Source: an uncultured Bacteroidales bacterium
GTDB lineage: Bacteria > Bacteroidota > Bacteroidia > Bacteroidales > UBA932
Reading direction: 5' to 3'
Assembly (NCBI GenBank): GCA_900541925.1
Contig: UQMB01000002.1
Coordinates: 1-64,000 of the forward strand
Length of the DNA stretch: 64,000 bases
Both the position numbers and the translations under genes were made by a program. Under the pieces are notes generated by a model. It did not search any database. It was not told the origin of the DNA and saw only the letters and a list, made by a program, of their open reading frames with translations. Shown here one piece after another: positions 24,511 through 35,300 of this stretch. Each line of letters starts with the position of its first letter. Position 1 is the stretch's first letter.

Positions 24511-26003
24511 CACATCATATCTCATCCGAACATCTTACCCTCGACAAGGTTAAAGAAATAATCGACGGCCATGCCAGACTCGTCCTGTCTGAAGAATCCA
24601 TACAGGCCATCGAAAAATGCCGCCGCTACCTGGACACCAAGATGGAAGACATCGGCCGCCCGGTCTACGGCGTGACGACGGGCTTCGGCTCGCTCTGCAA
24701 CGTCACCATTCCAGCCGACAAGCTTTCCCAGCTCCAGTACAACCTGGTGGTGTCCCACGCCTGCGGCTCGGGAGAGACGGTGCGCCCGGAGATAGTGAGG
24801 CTGATGCTCCTGCTCAAGGTGCAGTCGCTCTCTTACGGGCACTCCGGCGCCCAGCTCGCCACAGTGCAGCGGCTCATCGACATGTTCAACAACGACATCC
24901 TCCCGGTAGTCTACCAGCACGGCTCGCTCGGCGCCTCAGGTGACCTCGCGCCTCTGGCGCACCTGTCCCTGCCTCTGCTCGGACTCGGCGAAGTCCTCTA
25001 CAAGGGCAAGGTCCGCCCAAGCGCGGAAGTAGCGGCAGAGTTCGGATGGCAGCCGATCACCCTCCAGTCCAAAGAGGGTCTGGCGCTGCTCAACGGCACG
25101 CAGTTCATGGGCGCGCACGCGGTGTGGTGCCTCCTGAAAAGCCGCCGCCTGTCCAAGTGGGCGGACTACATCGGCGCTCTCTCGCTGGACGCCTACGACG
25201 GCCGCATCGAGCCGTTCCTGGCGCTCACCCACCAGCTCCGCCCGCACAAGGGCCAGATAGAGACCGGGGAGAGATTCCTGCATCTGCTTGAAGGAAGCGA
25301 ACTTATCAAGAGGGACAAGGTACATGTCCAGGACCCGTACTCCTTCCGCTGCATCCCCCAGGTGCACGGAGCGGTCAAGGACTGCATACGCTACGTCGAG
25401 TCGGTGATAGAGACCGAAATCAACAGCACCACAGACAACCCTAACGTATTCCCGGACGAGGACATGATCATCTCGGCCGGCAACTTCCACGGCGAGCCTG
25501 TAGCTCTCCCGATGGACTCCCTGGCCGTGGCGATGTCTGAGCTGGCGAGCATCTCGGAGAGGCGCACATTCCGCCTCATCGCCGGCCAGCGCGGCCTGCC
25601 TTCGTTCCTGGTGGCGAAGCCGGGTCTGAACAGTGGCTTCATGATCCCTCAATACACGGCGGCGTCCATCGTCAGCCAGAACAAGGGCCTCTGCTGGCCC
25701 GCCTCCTGCGACTCCATCCCGTCTTCCCAGGGACAGGAGGACCACGTGAGCATGGGTTCCAACGCGGCCACCAAGCTTGTGAGGGTGGTGGACAATGTGG
25801 AAGAGGTCCTCGGCATAGAACTGCTCAACGCGGTGCAGGCCCTCGAATTCCGCCGTCCGGCAAAGACCTCCCCGGTGCTGGAAAGCATAGTGAGCGACTA
25901 CCGCAGGCAGGTGCCGTTCGTGGACAACGACAGCTACCTCCACCCTCTGATCGAAAAGTCTGTACTTTTCCTGGGCAATGAGGAGCATATTCGTCAATAT
26001 TAA
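24507..26003 (+). CDS. hutH: histidine ammonia-lyase
   Basis: This 498-residue enzyme removes ammonia from histidine to give urocanate, the first step of the pathway. The Ala-Ser-Gly triad that cyclises into the MIO cofactor is present in GSLGASGDLAPLAH (about 141-143). VYGVTTGFGSLCN and SIPSSQGQEDHVSMG are further family hallmarks. ATGA overlap joins it to hutU, and its last 26 bases overlap the start of hutI. All active-site regions look intact. Confidence 0.94.
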   Translation: MTHHISSEHLTLDKVKEIIDGHARLVLSEESIQAIEKCRRYLDTKMEDIGRPVYGVTTGFGSLCNVTIPADKLSQLQYNLVVSHACGSGETVRPEIVRLMLLLKVQSLSYGHSGAQLATVQRLIDMFNNDILPVVYQHGSLGASGDLAPLAHLSLPLLGLGEVLYKGKVRPSAEVAAEFGWQPITLQSKEGLALLNGTQFMGAHAVWCLLKSRRLSKWADYIGALSLDAYDGRIEPFLALTHQLRPHKGQIETGERFLHLLEGSELIKRDKVHVQDPYSFRCIPQVHGAVKDCIRYVESVIETEINSTTDNPNVFPDEDMIISAGNFHGEPVALPMDSLAVAMSELASISERRTFRLIAGQRGLPSFLVAKPGLNSGFMIPQYTAASIVSQNKGLCWPASCDSIPSSQGQEDHVSMGSNAATKLVRVVDNVEEVLGIELLNAVQALEFRRPAKTSPVLESIVSDYRRQVPFVDNDSYLHPLIEKSVLFLGNEEHIRQY

Positions 26004-27249
26004 GCAACTCACGGGCATCACCCCTGCGGGCACACTCCGCCTGCGGGGGGATGAGATGTCCCGTTCCGGCAGCATAGAGGACGCCTGGCTCACGGTGGAG
26101 GAGGGGCGCATCTCCGGCTTCGGCGAGATGAAGGACCGTCCCGCCGGAGATTTCGACGAGACGGTCGATGCAGAAGGATGCCTGATGATGCCGTCGTTCT
26201 GCGACTCCCACAGCCACATCGTGTATGCAGGCACGCGGGAGGAGGAGTTCATAGACAAGATCAACGGCCTGAGTTACGAGGAGATAGCCGCAAGGGGCGG
26301 AGGAATCCTCAACTCCGCCGACCTTCTGCACGCCACCGGTGAGGACAGCCTCTACGAGCAGAGCCTTACAAGGGTGAAGGAGATGATGGCTCACGGAAGC
26401 GGCGCCATAGAGATAAAGAGCGGCTACGGGCTGACGGTCGAGGACGAGCTCAAGATGCTCCGCGTGATAAGGCGCATCAAGGAGAGCGTCCCGGCAGTGA
26501 TACGGGCTACCTTCCTCGGCGCACACGCGGTGGGCAGGGCCTACAGCGGCCGTAAAGACGCCTATGTCTCCTTGATTGTCAATGAGATGATTCCGCGCGT
26601 GGCGGAACAGGGCCTGGCGGACTTCATCGATGTCTTCTGCGACGAGGGCTTCTTCAGCCCGGAAGACATGGACAGGATACTCTCGGAAGGCGGGCGCCAC
26701 GGCCTGCGCCCTAAGGTGCATGTGGACGAGATCGCCGTCATCGGGGGCATGGAGACGGCGCTCAGGCACGGAGCGCTGTCCGTCGACCATCTGGAAAGGA
26801 CAGGAGAGGCCGGCATCGGAGCTCTGCGAGGCTCTGACACCATGCCGACCATGCTGCCGGGCTCATCGTTCTTCCTGGGACTCCCCTACGGGCGTGCCCG
26901 CGACTTCATCTCAAGCGGCCTCGGGATAGCCCTCGCAAGCGACTTCAACCCGGGTTCTTCTCCGTCAGGGGACATGCGCTTCGTGATGGCCCAGGGCTGC
27001 ATCAAGATGAAACTCACCCCTATACAGGCCCTCAACGCCTGCACCATCAACGGGGCTTACGCCATGGGAGTAAGCGACATCTGCGGCTCCATAGAGGTCG
27101 GCAAACTCGCCAACCTCATACTGACCCGTCCGATACCGTCACTGGGGTTCATCCCGTACTGCTACACCACCCCGTTCATCCGCACGCACTACATCAAGGG
27201 GCGGCCCTGCACCGCCGGCCATGGCGGTGGCAAGGGATACGCCCCATAA
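25978..27249 (+). CDS. hutI: imidazolonepropionase
   Basis: This 423-residue amidohydrolase opens the imidazolone ring to formiminoglutamate. The metal-binding HxH is in CDSHSHIVYAGTREEEF (about 78-80). GAIEIKSGYGL, TFLGAHAVGR, VDEIAVIGG and the late aspartate region SDFNPGSSPSG complete the active site. I use ATG 25978, which lies inside the end of hutH, because homology begins at IFVNIKQLTG. The next Met is 25 residues later and would remove the first strand. Last gene of the operon; the convergent GH3 gene ends 20 nt beyond. Confidence 0.92.
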   Translation: MRSIFVNIKQLTGITPAGTLRLRGDEMSRSGSIEDAWLTVEEGRISGFGEMKDRPAGDFDETVDAEGCLMMPSFCDSHSHIVYAGTREEEFIDKINGLSYEEIAARGGGILNSADLLHATGEDSLYEQSLTRVKEMMAHGSGAIEIKSGYGLTVEDELKMLRVIRRIKESVPAVIRATFLGAHAVGRAYSGRKDAYVSLIVNEMIPRVAEQGLADFIDVFCDEGFFSPEDMDRILSEGGRHGLRPKVHVDEIAVIGGMETALRHGALSVDHLERTGEAGIGALRGSDTMPTMLPGSSFFLGLPYGRARDFISSGLGIALASDFNPGSSPSGDMRFVMAQGCIKMKLTPIQALNACTINGAYAMGVSDICGSIEVGKLANLILTRPIPSLGFIPYCYTTPFIRTHYIKGRPCTAGHGGGKGYAP

Positions 27250-27269
27250 AACTTTACGCATATACACGG

Positions 27270-29873
27270 CTACAGCAGGGTGAAACTCAGCGGCTTGAGA
27301 TCCTTGTCGGCAGAAGACGGGCCGTAGAGAATCTCGTACCTTCCGGGCGAAGGGGCAAGGCCGTCCTCGCCGTCATAGAAGAAGAACGCCTCATCGTCGA
27401 GCACCAGCTTGACATTGACTGTCTTGCCTGCGGCAATCCTCACTTTCTTGAAGGCTTTAAGGGACTTCAGCGGCGCGTCCGCCCTGTCAAGGCTTCTTAC
27501 ATATACCTGCACGACTTCCGCCCCGTCCACGGCGCCGCTGTTCCTGACAGGCACCGTAAGCGTCAGCTTGCGGCCCGGCTTCGCGGAAGTCGAGGAGAGC
27601 TTAGCCTGTCCATATTCAAACGAAGTGTAGCTGAGTCCGAATCCGAACGGATACATCGGCTCCCCGCGGAAATAACGGTAGGTCCTACCCTCCATGCTGT
27701 AATCCTGAAAGTCAGGAAGTTGGGAGGTGGAGGCGTAGAATGTCACCGGCAATTTGCCGGAAGGGTTGTATCTGCCGGAGATGATTCCCGCAAGGGCGGC
27801 TGCTCCGCCCTGACCGCCGTACCAGGCCTGGATGAGGGCATCGTAACTGTCCTCCACGCCCTCGAAGCCCATGGCCGAGCCGGAGCAGTTGACGAAGATG
27901 ACCGGACGGCCGGTGGCATGCATAGCCCTGAGCAGGCGCCGCTGCACATTAGGAAGTTCTATGTCAGGACGGTCGCCGCCCTCTCCCTCGAACGAGGCCG
28001 TAATGCCTCCGACCACTATGATGGCGTCCGCGTCAGCCACGCTGGAGGCAAGAGCCTCGAAATCAGCCATCTCCCTGCGGCAGAACTGCGCGGAGAGCAT
28101 GGCGAACGGGCCGTCACCGCGCACATATTCCACCTCTATATCGTAGCGTCCGCCTTTCTTGACAGGGACAGACTTGTAGTCCGGTACCGTGTTCCTGAAA
28201 CCGAAACCGCGGCGGGCCCTGCCACCCTTCTCCACCACGCGGCCATTCACCTTGAGGATGTAGCCGTTGTCGCTGGAGATGTTGTACTGGAGCTGCCCGT
28301 CGAACTCGGACCTGAAGGTCCCGCTCAGCCTCACGGCCACATCGGCAGCGTCCACGCCCTCGGCGAAGCCGTAAGCCCCGAAAGTGCTGAAGTTGATCTC
28401 GCCGTCACGGTACTCTTCGCGCACCGCCTTGCCTGACAGGCTCCTGCCGGCGTAGAACTGCACCTTGAGCCCTTCCCCGCCGTTGAACTTCGGCAGGAGG
28501 TTCTCTGTGTTGTACTCATCCACATAGTCACAGGCCGGATCATAGAGGATTTCCGCACCCGGGAAAGCTTCCTTCAGGCCATGGAGTATGGAGCGGCTGT
28601 GCTCTGCGGTCGGCGTGCCGCCGTAGTTGCCGTTGAGCATCTGCACATTGTCGGCGTTGGGGCCGAGGACGGCGAGTTTTTTCACCTGCCCGGACAGCGG
28701 GAGGACGCCGTCGTTTTTAAGCAGCACCATAGACTCAGCCGCGGCCTGCACGGCCTGGGCGTCGTGCTCCTCGCTGCTGATGACCTCAGGCCCGAGCCCC
28801 GCCCACGGGAGCATCTCGGCAGGGTCGAACATGCCGAGTTCAAAGCGGGAGCGCAGGGTCCGGCGCAGATGGGGATCCAGGTCGGACTCCTTGACCATCC
28901 CCTGTTTGAGGGCGTCCAGGAGGGAGATGAAACTGATGCCGCACTCGAGGTCGGTGCCGTTGAGCACGGCGTCCACGGAGGCGTGCACGGCGTCCGGATG
29001 GGTCTCGTGCTGCCCCGGGGTGTAGAAGTTGTTGACCGCGTCGCAGTCGGTGAGCACTATGGCCTTGTATCCCCATTTGTCGCGGAGTATGTCTTCGAGC
29101 AGGCGGCTGCTCGCGCAGCAAGGCACACCTTCATATCGATGATAGGCGCACATGACCTCCTGCACGTTGGCCTCCGTCACAAGCGCCTTGAAGGCCGGCA
29201 GATAGGTCTCCCATAGGTCGCGCCCGGACACGCTCACGTCAAACCTGTGCCGGAGAGGCTCCGGACCGCTGTGCACCCCGAAGTGCTTGGCGCAGGCGTG
29301 CGTCTTGAAATACCGCCCGTCGTCGCCCTGCATCCCCTTGACCGTCTGCACCCCGATGACTTCCGTCAGGTACGGGTCCTCGCCGGGGGTCTCCTGCCCG
29401 CGTCCCCAACGGGGATCACGGAAGATGTTGATGTTGGGGCACCAGAAACTCAATTCAGGGTTGCCCGGATAGTAGCGGGCTCCCATACCCACATTGAATT
29501 CCGGAGCGGAGCGGTTCCAGTTGGCGCGGGCCTCGTCGGAGACGCTGCTGAACACTTCATATACAAGGTCAGGGTTGAAAGTCGCCGCAAGTCCTATATA
29601 CTGCGGATAGACGGTGTAGCCGTCCGCGCGGATTCCGTGGCAAGCCTCGCTCCACCAGTTGTAGGCCGGGATGCCAAGCCGGTCCACGGACACGGACTTG
29701 TTCATCATCAGCCCGACTTTCTCCTCCGGGGTGAGGAGGGAAAGCAGGTTCTCCACCCTCTCCTCCACAGGGAGCGAGGGGTTCCTGAAGGGATAATCAT
29801 ACTCTGCTCCGCCCCCGCACGCAGCGGCGGCCAGAAGCGCGGCGTAAAGAGCCGCCAGCATCTTGATCTTCAT
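27270..29873 (-). CDS. GH3 beta-glycosidase lipoprotein with PA14 insert
   Basis: This 867-residue protein has a lipoprotein signal (LYAALLAAAACGGG) and the GH3 TIM barrel with its nucleophile aspartate in AIVLTDCDAVNNF (near 278). A PA14-type carbohydrate-binding insert spans about residues 465-595 (FDGQLQYNISSDNGYILKVN), within the second alpha/beta domain that resumes at ADAIIVVGGIT. A C-terminal fibronectin III-like domain closes it. PA14-containing GH3 enzymes are commonly beta-glucosidases or beta-xylosidases. The sequence NWWSEACHGI resembles the xylosidase-type group, which would suit the GH10 gene nearby. It is 5 nt after a DUF1573 gene, in the same operon. Confidence 0.85.
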   Translation of the reverse strand: MKIKMLAALYAALLAAAACGGGAEYDYPFRNPSLPVEERVENLLSLLTPEEKVGLMMNKSVSVDRLGIPAYNWWSEACHGIRADGYTVYPQYIGLAATFNPDLVYEVFSSVSDEARANWNRSAPEFNVGMGARYYPGNPELSFWCPNINIFRDPRWGRGQETPGEDPYLTEVIGVQTVKGMQGDDGRYFKTHACAKHFGVHSGPEPLRHRFDVSVSGRDLWETYLPAFKALVTEANVQEVMCAYHRYEGVPCCASSRLLEDILRDKWGYKAIVLTDCDAVNNFYTPGQHETHPDAVHASVDAVLNGTDLECGISFISLLDALKQGMVKESDLDPHLRRTLRSRFELGMFDPAEMLPWAGLGPEVISSEEHDAQAVQAAAESMVLLKNDGVLPLSGQVKKLAVLGPNADNVQMLNGNYGGTPTAEHSRSILHGLKEAFPGAEILYDPACDYVDEYNTENLLPKFNGGEGLKVQFYAGRSLSGKAVREEYRDGEINFSTFGAYGFAEGVDAADVAVRLSGTFRSEFDGQLQYNISSDNGYILKVNGRVVEKGGRARRGFGFRNTVPDYKSVPVKKGGRYDIEVEYVRGDGPFAMLSAQFCRREMADFEALASSVADADAIIVVGGITASFEGEGGDRPDIELPNVQRRLLRAMHATGRPVIFVNCSGSAMGFEGVEDSYDALIQAWYGGQGGAAALAGIISGRYNPSGKLPVTFYASTSQLPDFQDYSMEGRTYRYFRGEPMYPFGFGLSYTSFEYGQAKLSSTSAKPGRKLTLTVPVRNSGAVDGAEVVQVYVRSLDRADAPLKSLKAFKKVRIAAGKTVNVKLVLDDEAFFFYDGEDGLAPSPGRYEILYGPSSADKDLKPLSFTLL

Positions 29874-29878
29874 ACGTT

Positions 29879-30895
29879 TCAGTGTTTGTATATCAATTCT
29901 TTATATGGTCTTATCGGGTCATTGGTGAATATCTCAAGTTTCCCTGTACCGGCTTTTGTACGCAGCTCGACCATCACCGCGGCGCCCGGCGCGACAGTAG
30001 TCCCGCTTCTGAGATTGGTCCACGCATCGCCGCAGACCTCATATATGACAAGTGGCGCGGCACCGTCGTTGTGCAACTCCACCGTCCCGCTATACTGCGA
30101 TGACAGGAGACGGCGGCGCAGCCTTGCCTCCGAAGGATATGTCCGGAGCGCCGGATGCCCCTGCGATGTCCCCGCCTCCGCACATAGCCTTATGCAGGAC
30201 GCCATCAAGAAGGAGCGCTCTCCTCCGGCATCTACGGCCACGGTGTCGCGGCAGCTGCCCCGCTTCTCCCCGGAGAATGAATACTCCAGGCTGACGGTAG
30301 CCGTCTCCCCCGGGACAAGCAGCCCCGGTGCCGAGACTCTCAGAGCCGGATTATCGCAGCTGACCGCGAGCGGCAACGGACGCCCGGAGACATTCGCTAC
30401 CCTTATCTCCTTCACCGCTGCCTCGCGCGGATACACATATCCGAAAGGGATATCCTTCCTTGACGCGCGGAGCGAGGGACTGAGGGCTACAGGGCAGAGA
30501 GCGTCAATCTCATCGTATGCCCCGCGGACCAGGGCAAAGAGCGACAGCGTGGCCAGCTCTTCTCCGCCGGAGCCGAACACTCCGACAGTCCGTACGGCAT
30601 AACCTGACATGCCCGTAAGGTCCAGGGTCACGTCGACGGAGCCGGTCTGTCCGGGAAGGACCTCCCGCGCGCTCAGGGACGCGCTTATGCAGCTGCACCC
30701 CGGCACAGGGGCTGAGAGGGTGACGGGCGCGGCGCCGCTGTTGAGGAAACGGAAAGAATGGTGAAGCCGCCCCGCAGAGGATTCTACCGTCCCGAAATCA
30801 AACTCCGTCGAGTCGAAGACAATAGAAATCTCGCCTCCCTGGACATTGAAGTTCAAGAAGGCGAGAGCAACAAATAATTTAACCAATTTTACCAT
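29879..30895 (-). CDS. secreted DUF1573-type Ig-fold protein
   Basis: This 338-residue protein has a signal peptide (LVKLFVALAFLNFNVQGG) and two ASH/DUF1573-like immunoglobulin-fold repeats. The first begins FDFGTVESSAGRLHHSFRF with GCSCISASLS; the second begins FGYVYPREAAVKEIRVANVS. The ending GKLEIFTNDPIRPYKELIYKH is typical of DUF1573. The Cys-x-Cys after the first strand pair is common in the family. It leads the operon with the GH3 gene and may help assembly or surface presentation; no enzymatic role is expected. Confidence 0.7.
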   Translation of the reverse strand: MVKLVKLFVALAFLNFNVQGGEISIVFDSTEFDFGTVESSAGRLHHSFRFLNSGAAPVTLSAPVPGCSCISASLSAREVLPGQTGSVDVTLDLTGMSGYAVRTVGVFGSGGEELATLSLFALVRGAYDEIDALCPVALSPSLRASRKDIPFGYVYPREAAVKEIRVANVSGRPLPLAVSCDNPALRVSAPGLLVPGETATVSLEYSFSGEKRGSCRDTVAVDAGGERSFLMASCIRLCAEAGTSQGHPALRTYPSEARLRRRLLSSQYSGTVELHNDGAAPLVIYEVCGDAWTNLRSGTTVAPGAAVMVELRTKAGTGKLEIFTNDPIRPYKELIYKH

Positions 30896-30902
30896 CCGGA
30901 GG

Positions 30903-30932
30903 CAAAGTTAGGTTTCTTCGGCAAAGATGCAA
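30903..30932 (-). promoter_or_regulatory. promoter of the DUF1573-GH3 operon
   Basis: On the minus strand TTG (30930-30932), a 19-nt spacer and TAACTTTG (30903-30910). The -7 box ends 8 nt before the ATG, giving a very short leader. Confidence 0.6.
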
Positions 30933-31046
30933 CACCTTGACGATACATTAAGTTTTTGGACTGTTACTTCTTGAATTTGCACTTGTTATGTAGCAAAACC
31001 GAAAGTAAATCCAACAATATCTGAAGTCCTTTCGGGGAGAGTGAAC

Positions 31047-31054
31047 TATCTTTG
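31047..31054 (+). promoter_or_regulatory. -7 box for the GH10 gene
   Basis: TATCTTTG matches TAnnTTTG 22 nt before the ATG. No TTG at the expected -33 distance. Confidence 0.45.
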
Positions 31055-31075
31055 CATCAAAATAACATAGAAGCG

Positions 31076-32221
31076 ATGAGAAAAGCCCTGATTATGCTGC
31101 CTCTTGCCATAATGGCGACGGCGTGTACAAGCAAACCACAGACACTGAAAGACGCCCTCGAGGGCAAATTCCTGATCGGCACGGCGGTCAACGAAAGCCA
31201 GATCCGCGGTATCGACGCCAAGTCGGACTCGATAATCTTCCGGCACTTCAACGCCATCGAGCCTGAAAACTGCCTCAAAAGCGCGGAACTCCAACCGGAG
31301 AAGGGTGTGTTCCAATGGGAACTGGCCGACAAATACGTGGAGTTCGGAGAGAAACACGACCTCGCCGTATACGGCCACTGCCTCGTATGGCATTCCCAGC
31401 TCCCGGCATGGTTCTGCAAGAACGAAGACGGGACGGATGTCAGCCCCGACGAGCTGAAAGCCAGGATGAAAGACCACATCTACACCGTCGTCGGCCGATA
31501 CAAGGGCCGCATCAAGGGATGGGATGTGGTCAACGAGGCGATCAACGACGACGGCAGTTGGAGACAGAGCGCGTTCTACCGGATCCTCGGAGAGGAGTTC
31601 ATTCCGCTCGCCTTCCAGTACGCCCACGAGGCCGACCCGGACTGCGAACTCTACTACAACGACTACAACATGCACTGCGAGGGCAAGATATCCACCGTCA
31701 TCAAGATGGTCAAGGAGTTGCACAGACGCGGGATCAGAATCGACGCCGTGGGCTTCCAGGGCCATTTCGGGATGGATTACCCGGACGTAAAGCAGCTGGA
31801 GAAGAACATCGAAGATGTCTACGCCTGCGGTGTGGGGGTGATGTTCACCGAACTTGACATGTCCATCCTCCCGACCATCACGATGACCGCAGACCTGGCC
31901 GGAGTGCCGTTCTCCGAGATACGCAAGGACCCGGAGCTCTCCAGGAAGCTGGACGCCATCATGGTGCCGTATCCGGACGGAATCCCGCAGGAGGCCTACG
32001 ACAAGTGGAACGAGAGGGCGGAGATGTTCTGGGACATGTTCCTCAGGCAGCACGACAAGATCTGCCGCATCAATGTATGGGGCGTCCAGGACGGAGACAG
32101 CTGGAAGAACGGGTTCCCGGTGAGAAGAGAGGGCCGCATAGACGCGCCGCTGCTCTTCGACCGCAGCTACAGGCAGAAGCCTGTCGTCGACTGGATCATA
32201 GCAAATGCTGACAAATATTGA
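31076..32221 (+). CDS. GH10 endo-beta-1,4-xylanase lipoprotein
   Basis: This 381-residue protein has a short lipoprotein signal (LIMLPLAIMATACTSK) followed by one GH10 TIM barrel. FNAIEPENCLKSAELQPEKG, GHCLVWHSQLPAWF, the acid/base glutamate in WDVVNEAINDDG (near 154) and the nucleophile glutamate in MFTELDMSIL (near 258) are all present. No carbohydrate-binding module is inserted. I start at 31076 because the signal peptide begins there. It cleaves xylan chains internally, and the GH3 enzyme encoded 1.2 kb away on the other strand could finish the oligosaccharides. A strong terminator follows. Confidence 0.9.
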   Translation: MRKALIMLPLAIMATACTSKPQTLKDALEGKFLIGTAVNESQIRGIDAKSDSIIFRHFNAIEPENCLKSAELQPEKGVFQWELADKYVEFGEKHDLAVYGHCLVWHSQLPAWFCKNEDGTDVSPDELKARMKDHIYTVVGRYKGRIKGWDVVNEAINDDGSWRQSAFYRILGEEFIPLAFQYAHEADPDCELYYNDYNMHCEGKISTVIKMVKELHRRGIRIDAVGFQGHFGMDYPDVKQLEKNIEDVYACGVGVMFTELDMSILPTITMTADLAGVPFSEIRKDPELSRKLDAIMVPYPDGIPQEAYDKWNERAEMFWDMFLRQHDKICRINVWGVQDGDSWKNGFPVRREGRIDAPLLFDRSYRQKPVVDWIIANADKY

Positions 32222-32243
32222 TTTTTATCAACAATATCATCGG

Positions 32244-32271
32244 GGCGATGCTGCGGCATCGCCTTTTTTTT
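32244..32271 (+). terminator. rho-independent terminator after the xylanase gene
   Basis: GGCGATGC, a 4-nt loop, and GCATCGCC form a perfect 8-bp stem followed by eight T, 22 nt past the stop. Confidence 0.9.
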
Positions 32272-32302
32272 GTAAATTGAGCGGATAAACAGATTAACCG
32301 AC

Positions 32303-35300
32303 ATGTCATCAAAAACAATCCTCCTTTCTGCTGCCGCTCTGCTTGTCACCTGCGCCGCAGCCGCCATGACCCCGTCCTGGATAAGGCACAACAGCATATC
32401 CCCTGACGGCAAGACATTGGCATTCAGCTACAAGGGCGACATCTGGACAGTGCCGTCCACAGGCGGCGAAGCTACACAGATCACATCCAATCAAGCCTAC
32501 GACTCAGAGCCCCTGTGGACCAGGGACTCCCAGAACATCATCTTCACCTCACACCGCGAAGGCAGCAAGGACATCTACTTGACCTCCATAGCAGGAGGCG
32601 TCCCGAAACGGCTTACCGCCCTTCCGGGCAACGAGACACCGCTTGCCGTGCTTGAAGACGGCAGCATCCTCTTCAGCTGGTACAACGGCTCCGTGGAAAG
32701 CGAGAGCTACGGGGACTTCCCGGGCACGGCCCAGCTCTACCGCACCGACATCAGCGGCAGCGCCCCCTCACTGGTCACCTCCCTGCCGATAATGGCGATG
32801 AGCGTCAACTCTGACGGCTCGGTCATCTATGAAGACTACAAGGGCTACGAAGACCCTCTGCGCAAGCACCACACCTCGTCAGTCACCCGCGACATCTGGA
32901 GTTACACCCCGGCCGCAGGCGAGAAGGGCATCAGTTCGCAAGGCAGCTTCACAAAGCTCAGCGACTACCGCGGCGAGGACCGCAACCCCGTGTTCGCAGC
33001 CGACGGAGACAGGTTCTACTACCTGAGCGAGCGCGACGGCAAATGCTCCAACATCTACCGGAGCAGCCTCTCCGACCCCAAGGAGGCTGTCCGCCTGACA
33101 TCCGAGACCCGCAACCCGGTCCGTTTCCTGTCCATATCGGATGACGGCACGCTCGCCTACTCCTGCAACGGCGACCTTTTCACCCTGCGTGAAGGCGGCA
33201 CTCCGGCCAAAGTGAACATCAGCCTCACACGTGATGAGAGCGAGCGCGAACTGCAGAAATTCAGCTACTCCTCCGGAGCAAGCTCGATGGCCGTATCCCC
33301 TGACGGAAAAGAAGTGGCCATGGTCATCAGGGGCGACGTCTTCGTGACCTCGACCGACTACCGCACCACCCGGCGCATCACCAACACCCCGGAGCAGGAG
33401 CGCAATGTGGACTTCTCCGCCGACGGCAGGGAACTTTACTACTCCTCCGAGCGCAACGGCCACTGGGGCATCTACAAGACATCCCTCGTGCGCAAGGAAG
33501 ACAAGCTATTCACCTACGCCGTGCAGACCCGCGAAGAACCCGTGTCCACCCCGGGGGAGACCTGCTTCCAGCCGGACGTATCCCCGGACGGCAAGTGGGT
33601 GGCCTACTACCGCAACCGTACCGAACTGGTAGTCAAAAACATAAAGAGCGGCAAGGAGAAATCCCTCTTCAAGGATATCAACTACTCCTACAGTGACGGG
33701 GACCAGGGTTTCGAGTGGAGTCCGGACAGCCACTACATCCTCTGCAACTGGCAGGCGGACGGAGGCTGGAACAACTCAGACGTGGCCCTGATCGACATCG
33801 AGACCGGAGAGATCACGGACCTCACCCGCAGCGGATACTCCGACAGCAATTTCAAGTGGGCCCTCGGCGGCAAGGCGATGACCTGGGAGTCGGACAAGAA
33901 CGGCTACCGCAGCCACGGCAGCTGGGGTGCCGAGAGCGACATCTACATCATGTTCTTCGACGGCAAGGCGATGACCGGATTCGGCCGCAGCAAGGAGCAG
34001 ATTGAGATAGACAACATGCTCAAGTCCGAAAAGGAAGTGAAAGCCGAGAAGAAGGAGGAGAAAAAGGACTCCCTCGACAAGGCGAAAAACAAAATGGAGA
34101 AGCTCAAACTCGACCTGGCCTCCAGAGACGACCGCATCAAGAGGCTCACCCCGAGCTCCAACATGATGGGAGACCACTTCCTGAGCCCCGACGGTAACAA
34201 CCTGTACTTCACCCAGCGGCTCGAAAAAGGATACGACCTGTGCGTGCGCGACCTCCAGGAAGGCAGCATCAAAGTCCTCGCCAAGGGAGTATCCGGCACC
34301 TTCTACCCTTCCTCCGACGGCAAGAACCTGTATGTCTTCTCCGGCAAAGGCATCTCCAGGCTCTCGCTGCCTTCAGGCAAGAGCGAGGCGATCACATTCT
34401 CCGGAGAATACGAATACAAGCCGGCCCTGGAAAGGGAATATATGTTCGAGCATGTATGGAAGCAGGTTCAGGAGAAATTCTACTTAGAAGACCTGCACGG
34501 CACCGACTGGCAATACTGCCACGACAACTACAAGGCCTTCCTCCCGCATATCAACAACAACTTCGACTTCCAGGACCTCCTCTCCGAGATGCTCGGGGAA
34601 CTCAACGGCTCACACACCGGAGCCCGCTACAGGGTATCGAGCACCAGAACCATGGGCTATCTTGGCGTGCTCTACGACACGGACTGGAAAGGCAAGGGAC
34701 TGAAGATCAAAGAAGTGCTCCCGGGAGGCGTGCTCTCCCTGGCGGATTCGGAGATAAAGCCTGGAGACATCATTGAGACCATCGAGGGCCGCAAGCTCGA
34801 AAGCCCGGCAGATGTGCTTTCCGCCCTTGAGGACAAGGCCGGAAAGAGAATCTGCATCACAGTGAAAAAGGGTTCCGGCAAGCCGGAAGAGATGTTCGTG
34901 ACGGCAGCACACTCCGACAGCACTCCGCTCTATCGCAGGTGGGTCCGCCAGAGGGAAGAGATGGTGGAAAGGCTCTCAGGCGGACGCGTGGGATATGTGC
35001 ACATCAAGGGCATGGATTCCGAAAGCTTCCGCGAGATGTTCTCCAAAGCCCTCGGCAAATACCGCAACTGCGATGCCCTGATCGTGGACACCAGGCACAA
35101 CGGCGGCGGGTGGCTCCATGATGACGTGGTCACGTTCCTCGGCGGCAAGCTCTACACCAAATACATCCCGCGCGGCCAGTTCATCGGCAATGAACCGTTC
35201 ACCAAATGGACCAAGCCGTCCTGCATGCTGATCGGTGAGGACAACTACTCCGACGCCTCAGGCACCCCTCTCGCCTACCGCCAGCTCGGCATAGGCAAAC

